From positions 186,001-250,000 of the forward strand of contig NZ_QOIM01000038.1 in assembly GCF_003323735.1 (NCBI RefSeq): a DNA stretch of 64,000 bases, in the 5' to 3' direction. The translations under genes and the position numbers were made by a program. The notes beneath the pieces are model-generated. The model had not been told where the DNA came from, ran no database searches, and saw only the letters and a program-made list of their open reading frames with translations. Positions 53,324 to 61,459 of this stretch are shown one piece after another (position 1 is the stretch's first letter; each line of letters begins with the position of its first letter). The DNA comes from Streptomyces reniochalinae. GTDB lineage: Bacteria; Actinomycetota; Actinomycetes; Streptomycetales; Streptomycetaceae.

Positions 53324-54324
53324 TGCGCTCGGTGCGCACGCTCAGCGCCGTCGACTCGCACACCGAGGGCATGCCCACCCGGGTCGTCACCGGCGGGGTG
53401 CCGCCCCTGCCGGGCGCGACGATGGCCGAGCGCCGCGGCCACGCCGTGCGGCACCTGGACGGGCTGCGCAGGTTCCTGGTGGACGAGCCGCGCGGGCACC
53501 CGGCGATGAGCGGTGCACTGCTCCAGCCGCCGACCCGCCCCGACGCCGACTGGGGCGTGGTCTACGTGGAGGTCAGCGGCTTCCTGCCGATGTGCGGGCA
53601 CGGCACCATCGGGGTGGCGACCGTGCTGGTGGAGACGGGCATGGTCGAGGTGACCGAGCCGGAGACACGGGTGCGGCTCGACACCCCGGCGGGGCTGGTC
53701 GAGGCCCGGGTCACCGTACGGGACGGGGCGGCCGAGAAGGTCACCCTGCGGAACGTGGACGCGTTCGCGCTGGAACTGGACGCCTCCGTCACCGTTCCCG
53801 GCCTCGGCGAGGTCCGCTACGACATGGCCTACGGCGGCAACTTCTACGCCCTCGTCGAACTCGACCGGATCGGCCTTCCGTTCGACCGCGCGCGCAAGGA
53901 CGAGATCCTCGCCGCCGGCCTGTCGGTGATGCGGGCCGTCAACGAGCAGAACCCTCCCGCGCATCCGGTGGACCCCGCCATCGGCGGCTGCAAACACGTG
54001 CAGTTCCTCGCGCCGGGCTCGACCGGGCGGCACTCGCGCAACGCGATGGCGATCCACCCGGGCTGGTTCGACCGCTCCCCCTGCGGGACGGGTACCTCGG
54101 CGCGGATGGCGCAGCTGCACGCACGCGGCGAGCTGCCGCTGCGCACCGAGTTCGTGAACGAGTCGTTCATCGGCACCCGCTTCGTGGGGCAGCTGCTCGA
54201 GACCGTCGAGGTCGGCGGGGTGCCCGGGGTGGTGCCCGAGTTCTCCGGCCGCGCGTGGATCACCGGCACGGCGAACTACCTGCTGGATCCGCGCGATCCG
54301 TTTCCCCACGGCTTCGTGCTGTAG
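53323..54324 (+). CDS. Proline racemase family, probable 4-hydroxyproline 2-epimerase
   Basis: 333 aa. Both catalytic cysteines are present: Cys91 in PMCGHGTIG and Cys254 in SPCGTGTSARMAQL, which distinguishes racemase/epimerases from Thr-containing dehydratases. DSHTEGMPTRVVTGG and NFYALVELDRIGLPF are family segments. It interconverts trans-4-hydroxy-L-proline and cis-4-hydroxy-D-proline, the first step before the D-specific dehydrogenase. The start ATG shares one base with the previous stop (TGATG). Confidence 0.9.
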   Translation: MRSVRTLSAVDSHTEGMPTRVVTGGVPPLPGATMAERRGHAVRHLDGLRRFLVDEPRGHPAMSGALLQPPTRPDADWGVVYVEVSGFLPMCGHGTIGVATVLVETGMVEVTEPETRVRLDTPAGLVEARVTVRDGAAEKVTLRNVDAFALELDASVTVPGLGEVRYDMAYGGNFYALVELDRIGLPFDRARKDEILAAGLSVMRAVNEQNPPAHPVDPAIGGCKHVQFLAPGSTGRHSRNAMAIHPGWFDRSPCGTGTSARMAQLHARGELPLRTEFVNESFIGTRFVGQLLETVEVGGVPGVVPEFSGRAWITGTANYLLDPRDPFPHGFVL

Positions 54325-54359
54325 GCCCGGGCCGCGCCCCGCGGGCGCCGCTGAACGGG

Positions 54360-54827
54360 TCAGTGGGCGGTGTCCCGCTCGGGGCGGGACAGGCCCAGGG
54401 CGAGCTCCGCCGTGGCGAGCACGCGGGTGGCGTCGAGAGGCAGCTTGCTGCTCACCTGGTGGACGACGGCGAACGGGTCGCAGTGGCGGACCCGGCCGTC
54501 GAGCCCCATGGCCGTCAGCACGTACCGGTGGCCGCCCGGCGCGGACGCGTCGGGCGTGGCCTCCCAGTGCGCGCCCTTGGCCCGCACCATGAAGTCCGCC
54601 AGGAACGAGACCAGGTCGGTGTGGAGCGTCACCCGGTCCGACTCCCCGAAGTCGGTGAGCGGCAGCCGGGACACGTAGTCCTCCCACGCGGGAAGCGCGG
54701 CCAGCGGATCGGCCCGGTAGTCCGCTGCGGGCACCCCCAGCATGTCCGCGAGGCGGGCGGCGTTCGCCTGGCACTCCTCGGCCCAAGAGGCCAGGGCCTC
54801 TTCCGTCTCGTTCCGCCGCGCGTTCAT
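54360..54827 (-). CDS. Hypothetical protein
   Basis: 155 aa from ATG 54827. TAGGTT on the minus strand (54835-54840) lies 7 nt upstream, which suits a leaderless transcript. Mostly helical N-terminal half (TEEALASWAEECQANAARLADMLGVPAADYRAD), then VTLHTDLVSFLADFMVRAKGAHWEATPDA and HRYVLTAMGLDGRVRHCDPFAVVHQV. No signal peptide or membrane helix. I do not recognise a family. It converges with the epimerase gene across 35 bp. Confidence 0.6.
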   Translation of the reverse strand: MNARRNETEEALASWAEECQANAARLADMLGVPAADYRADPLAALPAWEDYVSRLPLTDFGESDRVTLHTDLVSFLADFMVRAKGAHWEATPDASAPGGHRYVLTAMGLDGRVRHCDPFAVVHQVSSKLPLDATRVLATAELALGLSRPERDTAH

Positions 54828-55006
54828 ACGGCACAACCTACTCAGCCCGACGAGACCGCGCGACACCGAACCCGGGCCCGCACCGGCGCGCGGCGTTCCG
54901 CCCCTGACCGTGCTCTCGCGCGGCCACCACCCGTCGGCGGCGGGCGCAGGGGTATACGGCGGCCGCGTCCCACGCCCCCGGCGGCGTCCGCTAAGGTCGC
55001 CGTGCC

Positions 55007-55621
55007 ATGGGCAACGAGACGCGTCTTCGCGAGCTCTTCGACTTCATCTCCCACACCGCGCGCCTGCGCGAGGTGGAACGGCACAACAACGCGGCTCCCG
55101 AGCGCCGCGAGTCCGTGGCCGAACACTCCTGGCACCTGGCGATGGTGTGCTGGGTGCTGCACACCGAGTTCGAGCGGGAGAGCGGGGCCGCGCTGGACCT
55201 GGGGCGCATGCTCAAGCTGTGTCTGCTCCACGACCTGGTCGAGATCGACACCGGCGACCCGTCCGCTTGGCAGACCGCGCGCGGCGGCGAGGAAGCCCTC
55301 GCCCGCAAGGCCCGCGCGGAGGAGGCGGCCGCCCGCGACCGCCTCGGCACACTCCCCGCACCACTCGGTCCGGAACTGCTGGCGCTGTGGCGGGAGTACG
55401 AGGAGGGTGCCACGCCCGAGGCCCGGCTGGTGCGCGGCGTGGACCGGCTCAACCCCGCGCTGATGCGCCTGCTGACCGGCCAGGGCTGGGCGGACGTGGA
55501 CGCCGACGCCGCCGCGCTCGACCGGCTCCAGCTGCCCAGGGTGGGCGTCAGCCCGACACTGACGGCGCTGTACGAGGAGGTCAGGGAAGCGGCGGTCGCC
55601 CGGGGCCTGCTGGCCCCGTAA
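55007..55621 (+). CDS. HD-domain phosphohydrolase (YfbR-like)
   Basis: 204 aa. Metal ligands are visible as ESVAEHSWHLAMV (H...), LKLCLLHDLVEIDTGD (HD pair) and a downstream Asp in VRGVDRLNPALMRLL. The family includes 5'-deoxynucleotidases that act on dNMPs. The start ATG follows TAAGGT by 9 nt. It is a cytoplasmic, single-domain protein of typical length. Confidence 0.85.
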   Translation: MGNETRLRELFDFISHTARLREVERHNNAAPERRESVAEHSWHLAMVCWVLHTEFERESGAALDLGRMLKLCLLHDLVEIDTGDPSAWQTARGGEEALARKARAEEAAARDRLGTLPAPLGPELLALWREYEEGATPEARLVRGVDRLNPALMRLLTGQGWADVDADAAALDRLQLPRVGVSPTLTALYEEVREAAVARGLLAP

Positions 55622-55706
55622 CCGCCGGCGAGCGAGGTGATCCCTGTGGAACCGGGGCCCCTGTTTCCGTCCGCGCTGCTCACCTTCCTCCACGCGGACA
55701 CCGCCC

Positions 55707-56063
55707 GTGCCCAGGGCAGGGCTGGACCCGACGGCAGTGGTCGCGGCCGGCGCCTTCCGCGCCTTCCGCGCCTTCGTCCTGGAACACCCCGGGCGGTACG
55801 CCGCGACGATCGGCGTGGAACCCTCCGACCCCGACGACCCGCTGGCCACCGCGGGCCGGCGGCTGCTCGCCGCGTTCATGGCGGTCCTGCGCGGCTACGC
55901 GATCGCGGAGTCCGACGTGGACCACGCCCTGCGCATGCTCCGCAGCCTCTGCCACGGCTTCGCCACTCTTCAGGCGGCGGACGGCTTCCAGCGCAGCGCC
56001 GACGTCGACGAGAGCTTCGAGTGGCTGACCGCCTTCGCCGACCGGGGCCTGCGCGCGAGGTGA
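55707..56063 (+). pseudogene. TetR-family relic lacking its helix-turn-helix
   Basis: The 118-codon frame starts VPRAGLDPTAVVAAGA, the usual opening of TetR proteins with a WHG-type C-terminal domain, then jumps straight to FRAFVLEHPGRYAAT...DDPLATAGRRLLAAFMAVLRGYAIAESDVDHALRMLRSLCHGFATLQAADGFQ...DVDESFEWLTAFADRGL, which is that C-terminal domain. About 70-80 residues holding the DNA-binding helices are missing without loss of frame. It could still be translated as a ligand-binding fragment, but cannot bind DNA as a normal TetR protein. Confidence 0.75.
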
Positions 56064-56222
56064 GTCCTGCCCGCCACGTCTGCGCGCGAGGTGAGAGCCG
56101 CACGTCATGCGGGGTCTGCGCGCCAGGTGAGACCGGGCGCCAGGTGAGACCTGCACGACGTGGGGTCCGCACGCCACGTGGCGCTGCGCGGCATGTGAGG
56201 TCCACCCGCGCGGTGAGACCCG

Positions 56223-56286
56223 CACGCGACGTGCGGCTCACGCGACGTGCGGCTCACGCGACGTGCGGCTCACGCGATGTGCGGCT
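56223..56286 (+). repeat. 16-bp tandem repeat, four copies
   Basis: Units CACGCGACGTGCGGCT at 56223-56238, 56239-56254 and 56255-56270, with a fourth at 56271-56286 having one change (C to T). The flanking 56064-56340 is built of looser GAGGTGAGACC / CACGTG-type repeats and holds no credible gene. Confidence 0.9.
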
Positions 56287-56353
56287 GCGGGCCATGTGCG
56301 GGGACCGCCGCCGTCCGTCGGCGACCTCCGGGCGGGAGCCCGGCCCCGCGGGC

Positions 56354-57082
56354 TCAGCGGGTGCCGCGCTCGCCGCCGTTGACATGGAGGACCTGCGCCG
56401 TGATGTCACGCGCCGCGGGAGAGGCCAGGAACGCGACGGCCCCCGCGATGTCTCCCGGCGCCCCGGGGCGGCCCAGTGCGGTGGCGGCCACGAGGGCGTC
56501 CCTGCGCTCGGCGGTCAGCTTGTCGCGGAAGAACTCGGTGTCGGCGATGTAGCCGGGCGCCACGAGGTTCGCCGTGATGTCACGCGCCCCCACCTGCCGG
56601 GCCAGGCCCAGATTCCACGAGGCCAGCCCGGCCTTCGCCGCCCCGTAGGCGCCCGAACCCTTGTCCGCTGCGATCGACCCGATACTGACGACCGCACCCC
56701 CCGCGGCCAGCCGGCCCTCGACGGCCCTGGTGGTCAGCGCCGCGCTGAGCAGGTTCGCGTCCAGGTTGGCGCGGAAGTCGCGCGCGAACGCCTCCAGCTC
56801 GCCGAGGGCTTCGTCCGCCTCAGCGTCGAAGTCGGTGTTGCCGCCCGCGTTGTTGACGAGCACGTCGAGCCGGTCAGGCAACTCGCCCTGTAGCCGGGCC
56901 ACCGCGCGGGGGTCGGTGTGGTCGCAGACCAAGGCGCGCGCCCCGATCTCCGCTGCCGCCGCCTCCAGCGGCGCCTGCCTGCGCCCCGTGACGACGACCT
57001 TCTCCCCGCTTTCGGCGAAGTGCCGCGCGACGGCGAGCCCGATACCCGTCGCGCCCCCGGTCACCAGGATGTCCCGTGCCAT
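56354..57082 (-). CDS. Short-chain dehydrogenase/reductase (SDR)
   Basis: 242 aa classical SDR. NAD(P) motif TGGATGIGLAVARHF (about 8-22), NNAGG, catalytic Ser in VVSIGSIAADKG and the YxxxK motif in GAYGAAKAGLAS. The C-terminal APGYIADTEFF and QVLHVNGG are standard. GGAGG lies 7 nt before ATG 57082. It is divergent from a MarR gene with 66 bp between the start codons, so the MarR protein is its likely regulator. Substrate unknown. Confidence 0.9.
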   Translation of the reverse strand: MARDILVTGGATGIGLAVARHFAESGEKVVVTGRRQAPLEAAAAEIGARALVCDHTDPRAVARLQGELPDRLDVLVNNAGGNTDFDAEADEALGELEAFARDFRANLDANLLSAALTTRAVEGRLAAGGAVVSIGSIAADKGSGAYGAAKAGLASWNLGLARQVGARDITANLVAPGYIADTEFFRDKLTAERRDALVAATALGRPGAPGDIAGAVAFLASPAARDITAQVLHVNGGERGTR

Positions 57083-57083
57083 A

Positions 57084-57136
57084 CAGTGTCCTCCACTGAT
57101 CGTTCAGTCCTAAATTTAGCCCTAAACGTAACACTG
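57084..57136. promoter_or_regulatory. Divergent SDR/MarR control region
   Basis: CTAAATTTAG (57110-57119) is a perfect palindrome in the middle of the gap, unusually AT-rich for this genome, flanked by CAGTGT (57084-57089) and ACACTG (57131-57136). It is a suitable MarR dimer site. Confidence 0.5.
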
Positions 57137-57148
57137 CGGGGAGGACCC

Positions 57149-57736
57149 ATGGCAAGCGAGAACCCCGACACCACCACCTCTGCACAGCGCGACGACCCCC
57201 ACGCGCCCGACAACCCCGTCGAGGCCATCGCCGCCGCCTGGCGGCGCGAACGCCCCGGCACCCCCGTCTCCTCCATCGGGATCGTCACCCCGCTGTGGCG
57301 CCTGGCCAAACTGTTCGGCGACGACCGCCGCCGGGTGCTCGCCCGCGCCGGCGTCGACACCGCCACCCTCGACCTGCTCAGCATGTTGCGGCGCGCGGGC
57401 GAGCCGTACACGCTCACCACACGTGAGCTCGCCGACCGCTCGATGATCACCGCGGGCGCCGTCTCCCAACGCGTCGCCCGCGCCGAACGCGAGGGGCTCG
57501 TCACCCGCCGCCCCGGCGAGGGCCGCCGCCGCTCCGTCCTCGTCGAACTGACCGACGCCGGGCACGCCCTGGTCGAAACCACCGTCGACCAGGTCCTCAC
57601 CCGCGAGGCCGACCTGGTGAGCGGGCTCGCGCCCGAACAGCAGAACCAACTGGCCGGCCTTCTGCGTGTTCTGCTGCGAGATGTCCAACAGCGCCTGGAC
57701 GACCACCGGCTGACACAGGTGGGCGAACCCGACTGA
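57149..57736 (+). CDS. MarR-family regulator
   Basis: 195 aa, GGGGAGGA upstream of the ATG. The winged helix is in the middle: LDLLSMLRRAGEPYTLTTRELADRSMITAGAVSQRVARAEREGLVTRRPGEGRRRSVLVELTDAGHAL. Dimerisation helices lie at both ends. An Asp/Pro-rich lead of about 25 residues precedes the fold. It is divergent from the SDR gene. Confidence 0.9.
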   Translation: MASENPDTTTSAQRDDPHAPDNPVEAIAAAWRRERPGTPVSSIGIVTPLWRLAKLFGDDRRRVLARAGVDTATLDLLSMLRRAGEPYTLTTRELADRSMITAGAVSQRVARAEREGLVTRRPGEGRRRSVLVELTDAGHALVETTVDQVLTREADLVSGLAPEQQNQLAGLLRVLLRDVQQRLDDHRLTQVGEPD

Positions 57737-57762
57737 ACCCCGAAGCCTGTCGACCCTTCATG

Positions 57763-57961
57763 CACTGTAGTAACTTCGGGTGACCGAACTGCGGGCAGAG
57801 AGCTGAGAGATTCGTTGCGTATGAACAAGCAGGCGAGTACAGCGATGTGGACCGCAGGAGCCGTTGCCGCGGCCCTGCTGTTGGGAGCATGCGGAAGCGA
57901 CGACGACGGCTCCCAGGACGAGATCAAGGGCGCGGGCGACAACAAGCCCTCGAAGTCCGCC
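57763..57961 (+). repeat. Duplication block 5', copy A
   Basis: 199 bp identical to 59569-59767. It covers the upstream region, the start and the first 47 codons of the lipoprotein gene. Confidence 0.95.
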
Positions 57962-58474
57962 GAGCCGAGCAAGAGTTCGGAGCCCTCACCCGATGATGCG
58001 CCGCGGTACAAATTGGCCAAGGACGCCAAGAACGTGTTCGAGGACATGGAGACGGGGGATCCGAAGAAGGACGAGGCCCTGGCGGACAACCGGCGACGTA
58101 TCAACCTGACGGACCGGATCATCACCACCGGAAAGAACGTTGACGACCTGAAAAACTATGCGAAGCGTCAGGCGTTCGTCGCAGCCAGTGAGTACATCAC
58201 CGCTTATGCCGACGACAAATACAGCTGGGCCGGGGTGACCCGCTACTATAATCACCGCGTCGAGTTCTTCAGCGATACCAAAGCACAGATCACCTACTGC
58301 GTCGACGATTCGAAGGCCAACGACAAGAACCTGAAAACCGGAAAGCTCGATCACTACGACTCCGGCAAAAAGAGGGACACGCTGGAGACCAACCGTGTAG
58401 AGCAGAACAAGAACGGAATCTGGCAGGCATATTCGAGCAAGAGGAAACAGGAGGCAAAGGAATGCGAAGAGTAA
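57821..58474 (+). CDS. Lipoprotein, possibly NTF2-like (copy A)
   Basis: 217 aa. The signal peptide is MNKQASTAMWTAGAVAAALLL and the lipobox LGAC, followed by an Asp/Ser/Lys-rich linker. The globular part (about 60-215) includes KDAKNVFEDMETGDPKKDEALADNRRRI and WAGVTRYYNHRVEFFSDTKAQITYCVDDSKANDKNLKTGKL, a pattern seen in actinobacterial lipoproteins with an NTF2/SnoaL-like fold. Function is unknown. It overlaps the secreted-protein gene by 13 nt. A TTG at 57815 is an alternative start. Codon use is visibly less GC-rich than in flanking genes. Confidence 0.75.
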   Translation: MNKQASTAMWTAGAVAAALLLGACGSDDDGSQDEIKGAGDNKPSKSAEPSKSSEPSPDDAPRYKLAKDAKNVFEDMETGDPKKDEALADNRRRINLTDRIITTGKNVDDLKNYAKRQAFVAASEYITAYADDKYSWAGVTRYYNHRVEFFSDTKAQITYCVDDSKANDKNLKTGKLDHYDSGKKRDTLETNRVEQNKNGIWQAYSSKRKQEAKECEE

Positions 58475-59523
58475 CGAGCGCGACGGTTGCTCTCTCCTTG
58501 GCCATCGGAGTACTCATCTCGATGGGAAGCCCCGCGCAGGCAGAGAAGAGACGCAGAAGCCAGAGCGCCGGCTCCGTGAAGAATACTGACATAATCGCCG
58601 AAGTCTCCCGGGTCAAGATATCCGGTAGGCACGGCGCCACAAACAACGACACCGTCAAGCTGACCTCACAGAACTCCAACTGGGAGCCCCCTGCCTGCTG
58701 GTACGAACCCAAGACCACCCCCAAGCAACTAAAAGAGAAAATCGAGGGCTTGAAGCCCAAGGAAAGAAAGAAGGGCGGGGGCGAAGGACCGCTCACCGGG
58801 AACATCGATCCGCTGAAGATCGCAGACGCCGTCCGCGGCCAGATCACCAACATCTACGAGGATTACTACCAGACCGACAAGTACAAAAACTACAACATCG
58901 ACAAACAAGGCGAGGGCATGTTCTGGGAGGGAGTGAAGAACCCGAACCGGAAGGACGACCCCGCAGCAGACGAGTGCAGCCAACACGCTCACTGGGTGGA
59001 CAAGGGCCAGACGCCGGAGAACATCCCCCTCGCCGTCACCCCTGAGGTGCTCGCACAATACGCCTACGAAGAACTGCCCATTCCACGCACCGCAATATCG
59101 CTGAACCCCAAGGGCAAGCAGACGGTCAACCTCGACACCTGGGTGTGGGCCGACAAGAAGAGGTTCAAGAAGGTCAGCGTGACGGCCTCGCTGGAGAATC
59201 CCGCCATCTCCGCCACCACCACCGCCAAACCCGTCTCACTCACCCTCGAACCCGGCACCGAAGACGCCAAAACCTACCCCGGCTCGGGCACCTGCAAGCT
59301 CGGAGAGCCCTACTCCGCGGGGAAGAAGGATCAGACACCACCCTGCGGCGTCCGCTATCTCCGCGCCACCAGCAAGAACGGCACCTACCCCCTCAAGGCC
59401 ACCCTCACCTGGGAGATCTCCTGGAAGGGATCCGACGGAAGCGGCGCCACACTGCCGGCAGGCACCTTCAGCACCACCGAAGACCTCACCGTCAAGGAAA
59501 TCCAGTCGATCGTGCGCGACTGA
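58462..59523 (+). CDS. Secreted protein (copy A), function unknown
   Basis: 353 aa with a Sec signal peptide (RRVTSATVALSLAIGVLISM, cleavage near AQA-EK). The mature part has WEPPACWYEPKTTPKQLKEK, a Lys/Gly-rich linker, YEDYYQTDKYKNYNIDK and GMFWEGVKNPN. The C-terminal 145 residues look like a beta-sandwich with two Cys (CKLGEP, PPCGVRYL). The protein is not recognised. It overlaps the lipoprotein gene, so the two are produced together and may interact outside the membrane. Confidence 0.75.
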   Translation: MRRVTSATVALSLAIGVLISMGSPAQAEKRRRSQSAGSVKNTDIIAEVSRVKISGRHGATNNDTVKLTSQNSNWEPPACWYEPKTTPKQLKEKIEGLKPKERKKGGGEGPLTGNIDPLKIADAVRGQITNIYEDYYQTDKYKNYNIDKQGEGMFWEGVKNPNRKDDPAADECSQHAHWVDKGQTPENIPLAVTPEVLAQYAYEELPIPRTAISLNPKGKQTVNLDTWVWADKKRFKKVSVTASLENPAISATTTAKPVSLTLEPGTEDAKTYPGSGTCKLGEPYSAGKKDQTPPCGVRYLRATSKNGTYPLKATLTWEISWKGSDGSGATLPAGTFSTTEDLTVKEIQSIVRD

Positions 59524-59524
59524 G
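59086..59524 (+). repeat. Duplication block 3', copy A
   Basis: 439 bp matching 60904-61342 with two differences (59238/61056 and 59376/61194). It encodes the C-terminal domain of the secreted protein. Confidence 0.95.
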
Positions 59525-59568
59525 AACTCCCACGGAAACAATCGTTTGACCCCCGTCACCCCTATTTC

Positions 59569-59767
59569 CACTGTAGTAACTTCGGGTGACCGAACTGCGG
59601 GCAGAGAGCTGAGAGATTCGTTGCGTATGAACAAGCAGGCGAGTACAGCGATGTGGACCGCAGGAGCCGTTGCCGCGGCCCTGCTGTTGGGAGCATGCGG
59701 AAGCGACGACGACGGCTCCCAGGACGAGATCAAGGGCGCGGGCGACAACAAGCCCTCGAAGTCCGCC
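59569..59767 (+). repeat. Duplication block 5', copy B
   Basis: Identical to 57763-57961 over 199 bp, at an offset of 1806 bp. Confidence 0.95.
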
Positions 59768-60280
59768 CCGGCGTCGAAGAGTTCCGCTCCCCCGGAGCCC
59801 GAGGACTCGGAGATCAAGCTGGCGAAGGACGCCAAGAACATCTTCGAGGACGCCAAGACGGACGACCCGAGGAAGCGGGAGGTCCTGGCGGACAACCGGC
59901 GGCGGATCAACTCCATCGACAGGGTGGTCACCACGCGCAAGGACACCGCTTTGGTGAAGAAGTACTCCAAGGGCGAGTCTCTGATCGCGGCGAACAAGTA
60001 CATCCTTGACGCCATCAAAGAGAATCAAGGCTGGGCGGGAGTCACCCGCTACTACGACCAGAAGGTCGAGCTGAAAAGCGACACTCTCGCGGAAGTGAGC
60101 TTCTGCGCCGACGAGAGCAAGGCGAAGAACAAGGATCTCAAAAGCGGGGAACTCGCGCCGAACCACGGGGGCGACGTGAACTACATCTTCAGCAAACTCA
60201 TCCTGGAGCGCAACAAGGACGGTGTCTGGCAGGCGATGTCGGGATCCGAGACCGCGAAGGCCGAGAAATGCATGGACTGA
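59627..60280 (+). CDS. Lipoprotein, possibly NTF2-like (copy B)
   Basis: 217 aa, exactly the length of copy A. The first 47 codons are identical at DNA level; beyond that the proteins differ at most positions that are not structural (for example YNHRVEFFSDTKAQITYCVDD versus YDQKVELKSDTLAEVSFCADE). The lipobox LGAC and the Cys in (Y/F)C(V/A)D are kept. The frame is intact, so this copy may be functional even though its partner gene is broken. It overlaps the next frame by 13 nt, as in copy A. Confidence 0.75.
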   Translation: MNKQASTAMWTAGAVAAALLLGACGSDDDGSQDEIKGAGDNKPSKSAPASKSSAPPEPEDSEIKLAKDAKNIFEDAKTDDPRKREVLADNRRRINSIDRVVTTRKDTALVKKYSKGESLIAANKYILDAIKENQGWAGVTRYYDQKVELKSDTLAEVSFCADESKAKNKDLKSGELAPNHGGDVNYIFSKLILERNKDGVWQAMSGSETAKAEKCMD

Positions 60281-61341
60281 TCCGGAGAAGTTCAGTTGCA
60301 GTCGTCGCCACTGGCCTGCTCTTCGCAGCTTCCTGGCCCACGCAAGCGGACCCCAAGGGCACGGGCACGAGCAAGGCTTCCGGTGACACCGACCGCGGGG
60401 ACATCGTCACCGAGGTCTCCCGCGTGCAGATCACCGGTGGCGGCGACACCGGTAAGGACACCGTCGAACTGACTCCGCAGAACTCCGACTGGGAGCCGCC
60501 GGCGTGCTGGTACGAGCCGAAGACGTCGCCGAAGGAGCTCAAGGAGAAGATCGAGAGCGCGAAGCCCGAGAAGCGGAAGCCGAAGAAGAAGAAGCCGGAG
60601 ACGATCTTCGACGATCTCGAGGAGAGCAACCAGGATGCCGCGGACGCGGTGTCCAACCAGGTGGTCGGTCTCTACGAGGACTACTACCAGACGGACAAGT
60701 ACGAGGACTACAACATCGACAAATAGGGCGAGGGCATGTTCTGGGAAGGGGTGAGGAACCCCGACCGCGCTGACGATCCGGATGCGTACAAGTGCAGCCA
60801 GCACGCGTACTGGGTGCCGGATGGTGAAACCCCGAAAGGCGTTCCTCTCGCCGTCAGCCCCAAAGTGCTGGCCGAGTACGCGTACGAGCGGCTGCCCATT
60901 CCGCGCACCGCAATATCGCTGAACCCCAAGGGCAAGCAGACGGTCAACCTCGACACCTGGGTGTGGGCCGACAAGAAGAGGTTCAAGAAGGTCAGCGTGA
61001 CGGCCTCGCTGGAGAATCCCGCCATCTCCGCCACCACCACCGCCAAACCCGTCTCCCTCACCCTCGAACCCGGCACCGAAGACGCCAAAACCTACCCCGG
61101 CTCGGGCACCTGCAAGCTCGGAGAGCCCTACTCCGCGGGGAAGAAGGATCAGACACCACCCTGCGGCGTCCGCTATCTCCGCGCCACCAGCAAAAACGGC
61201 ACCTACCCCCTCAAGGCCACCCTCACCTGGGAGATCTCCTGGAAGGGATCCGACGGAAGCGGCGCCACACTGCCGGCAGGCACCTTCAGCACCACCGAAG
61301 ACCTCACCGTCAAGGAAATCCAGTCGATCGTGCGCGACTGA
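60268..61341 (+). pseudogene. Secreted protein (copy B) with an in-frame amber stop
   Basis: 358 codons in one frame, interrupted by TAG at 60724-60726 where copy A has CAA (IDKQGEGMF in A, IDK-stop-GEGMF in B). The signal peptide (LIRRSSVAVVATGLLFAASW, ending near TQA) and the region before the stop are intact, giving a 152-residue truncated product. The C-terminal domain remains open from 60736 to 61341 and is nearly identical to that of copy A, so the stop is recent. The C-terminal half lacks a ribosome site of its own. Confidence 0.82.
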
Positions 61342-61342
61342 G
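60904..61342 (+). repeat. Duplication block 3', copy B
   Basis: Matches 59086-59524 with two differences, at an offset of 1818 bp. The 12-bp difference from the 5' offset lies in the divergent centre of the secreted-protein gene. Confidence 0.95.
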
Positions 61343-61370
61343 GACTTCGACGACGCGCACACGGAACACG

Positions 61371-61416
61371 CCGCGGCGCCTGCCGTGACCCGGTCGGGGA
61401 CTGGCAGGCGCCGCGG
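61371..61416. terminator. Bidirectional hairpin between the duplication and gltD
   Basis: CCGCGGCGCCTGCC (61371-61384) pairs perfectly with GGCAGGCGCCGCGG (61403-61416) around an 18-nt loop. It sits between converging genes and could terminate both. Confidence 0.7.
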
Positions 61417-61459
61417 TATCCGTACGTCCTTGTACGGAGGTTCCGGAGGTTCGGGGACC

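Noticed and set aside
56064..56353. CRISPR-like array in the short repeats
   Set aside because: Units are 16 bp, directly abutting, with no spacers, and no cas genes are present.
60724..60726. Amber stop as programmed readthrough or pyrrolysine
   Set aside because: Copy A has a plain Gln codon at the site and no recoding element or Pyl gene is seen, so simple inactivation is the better explanation.
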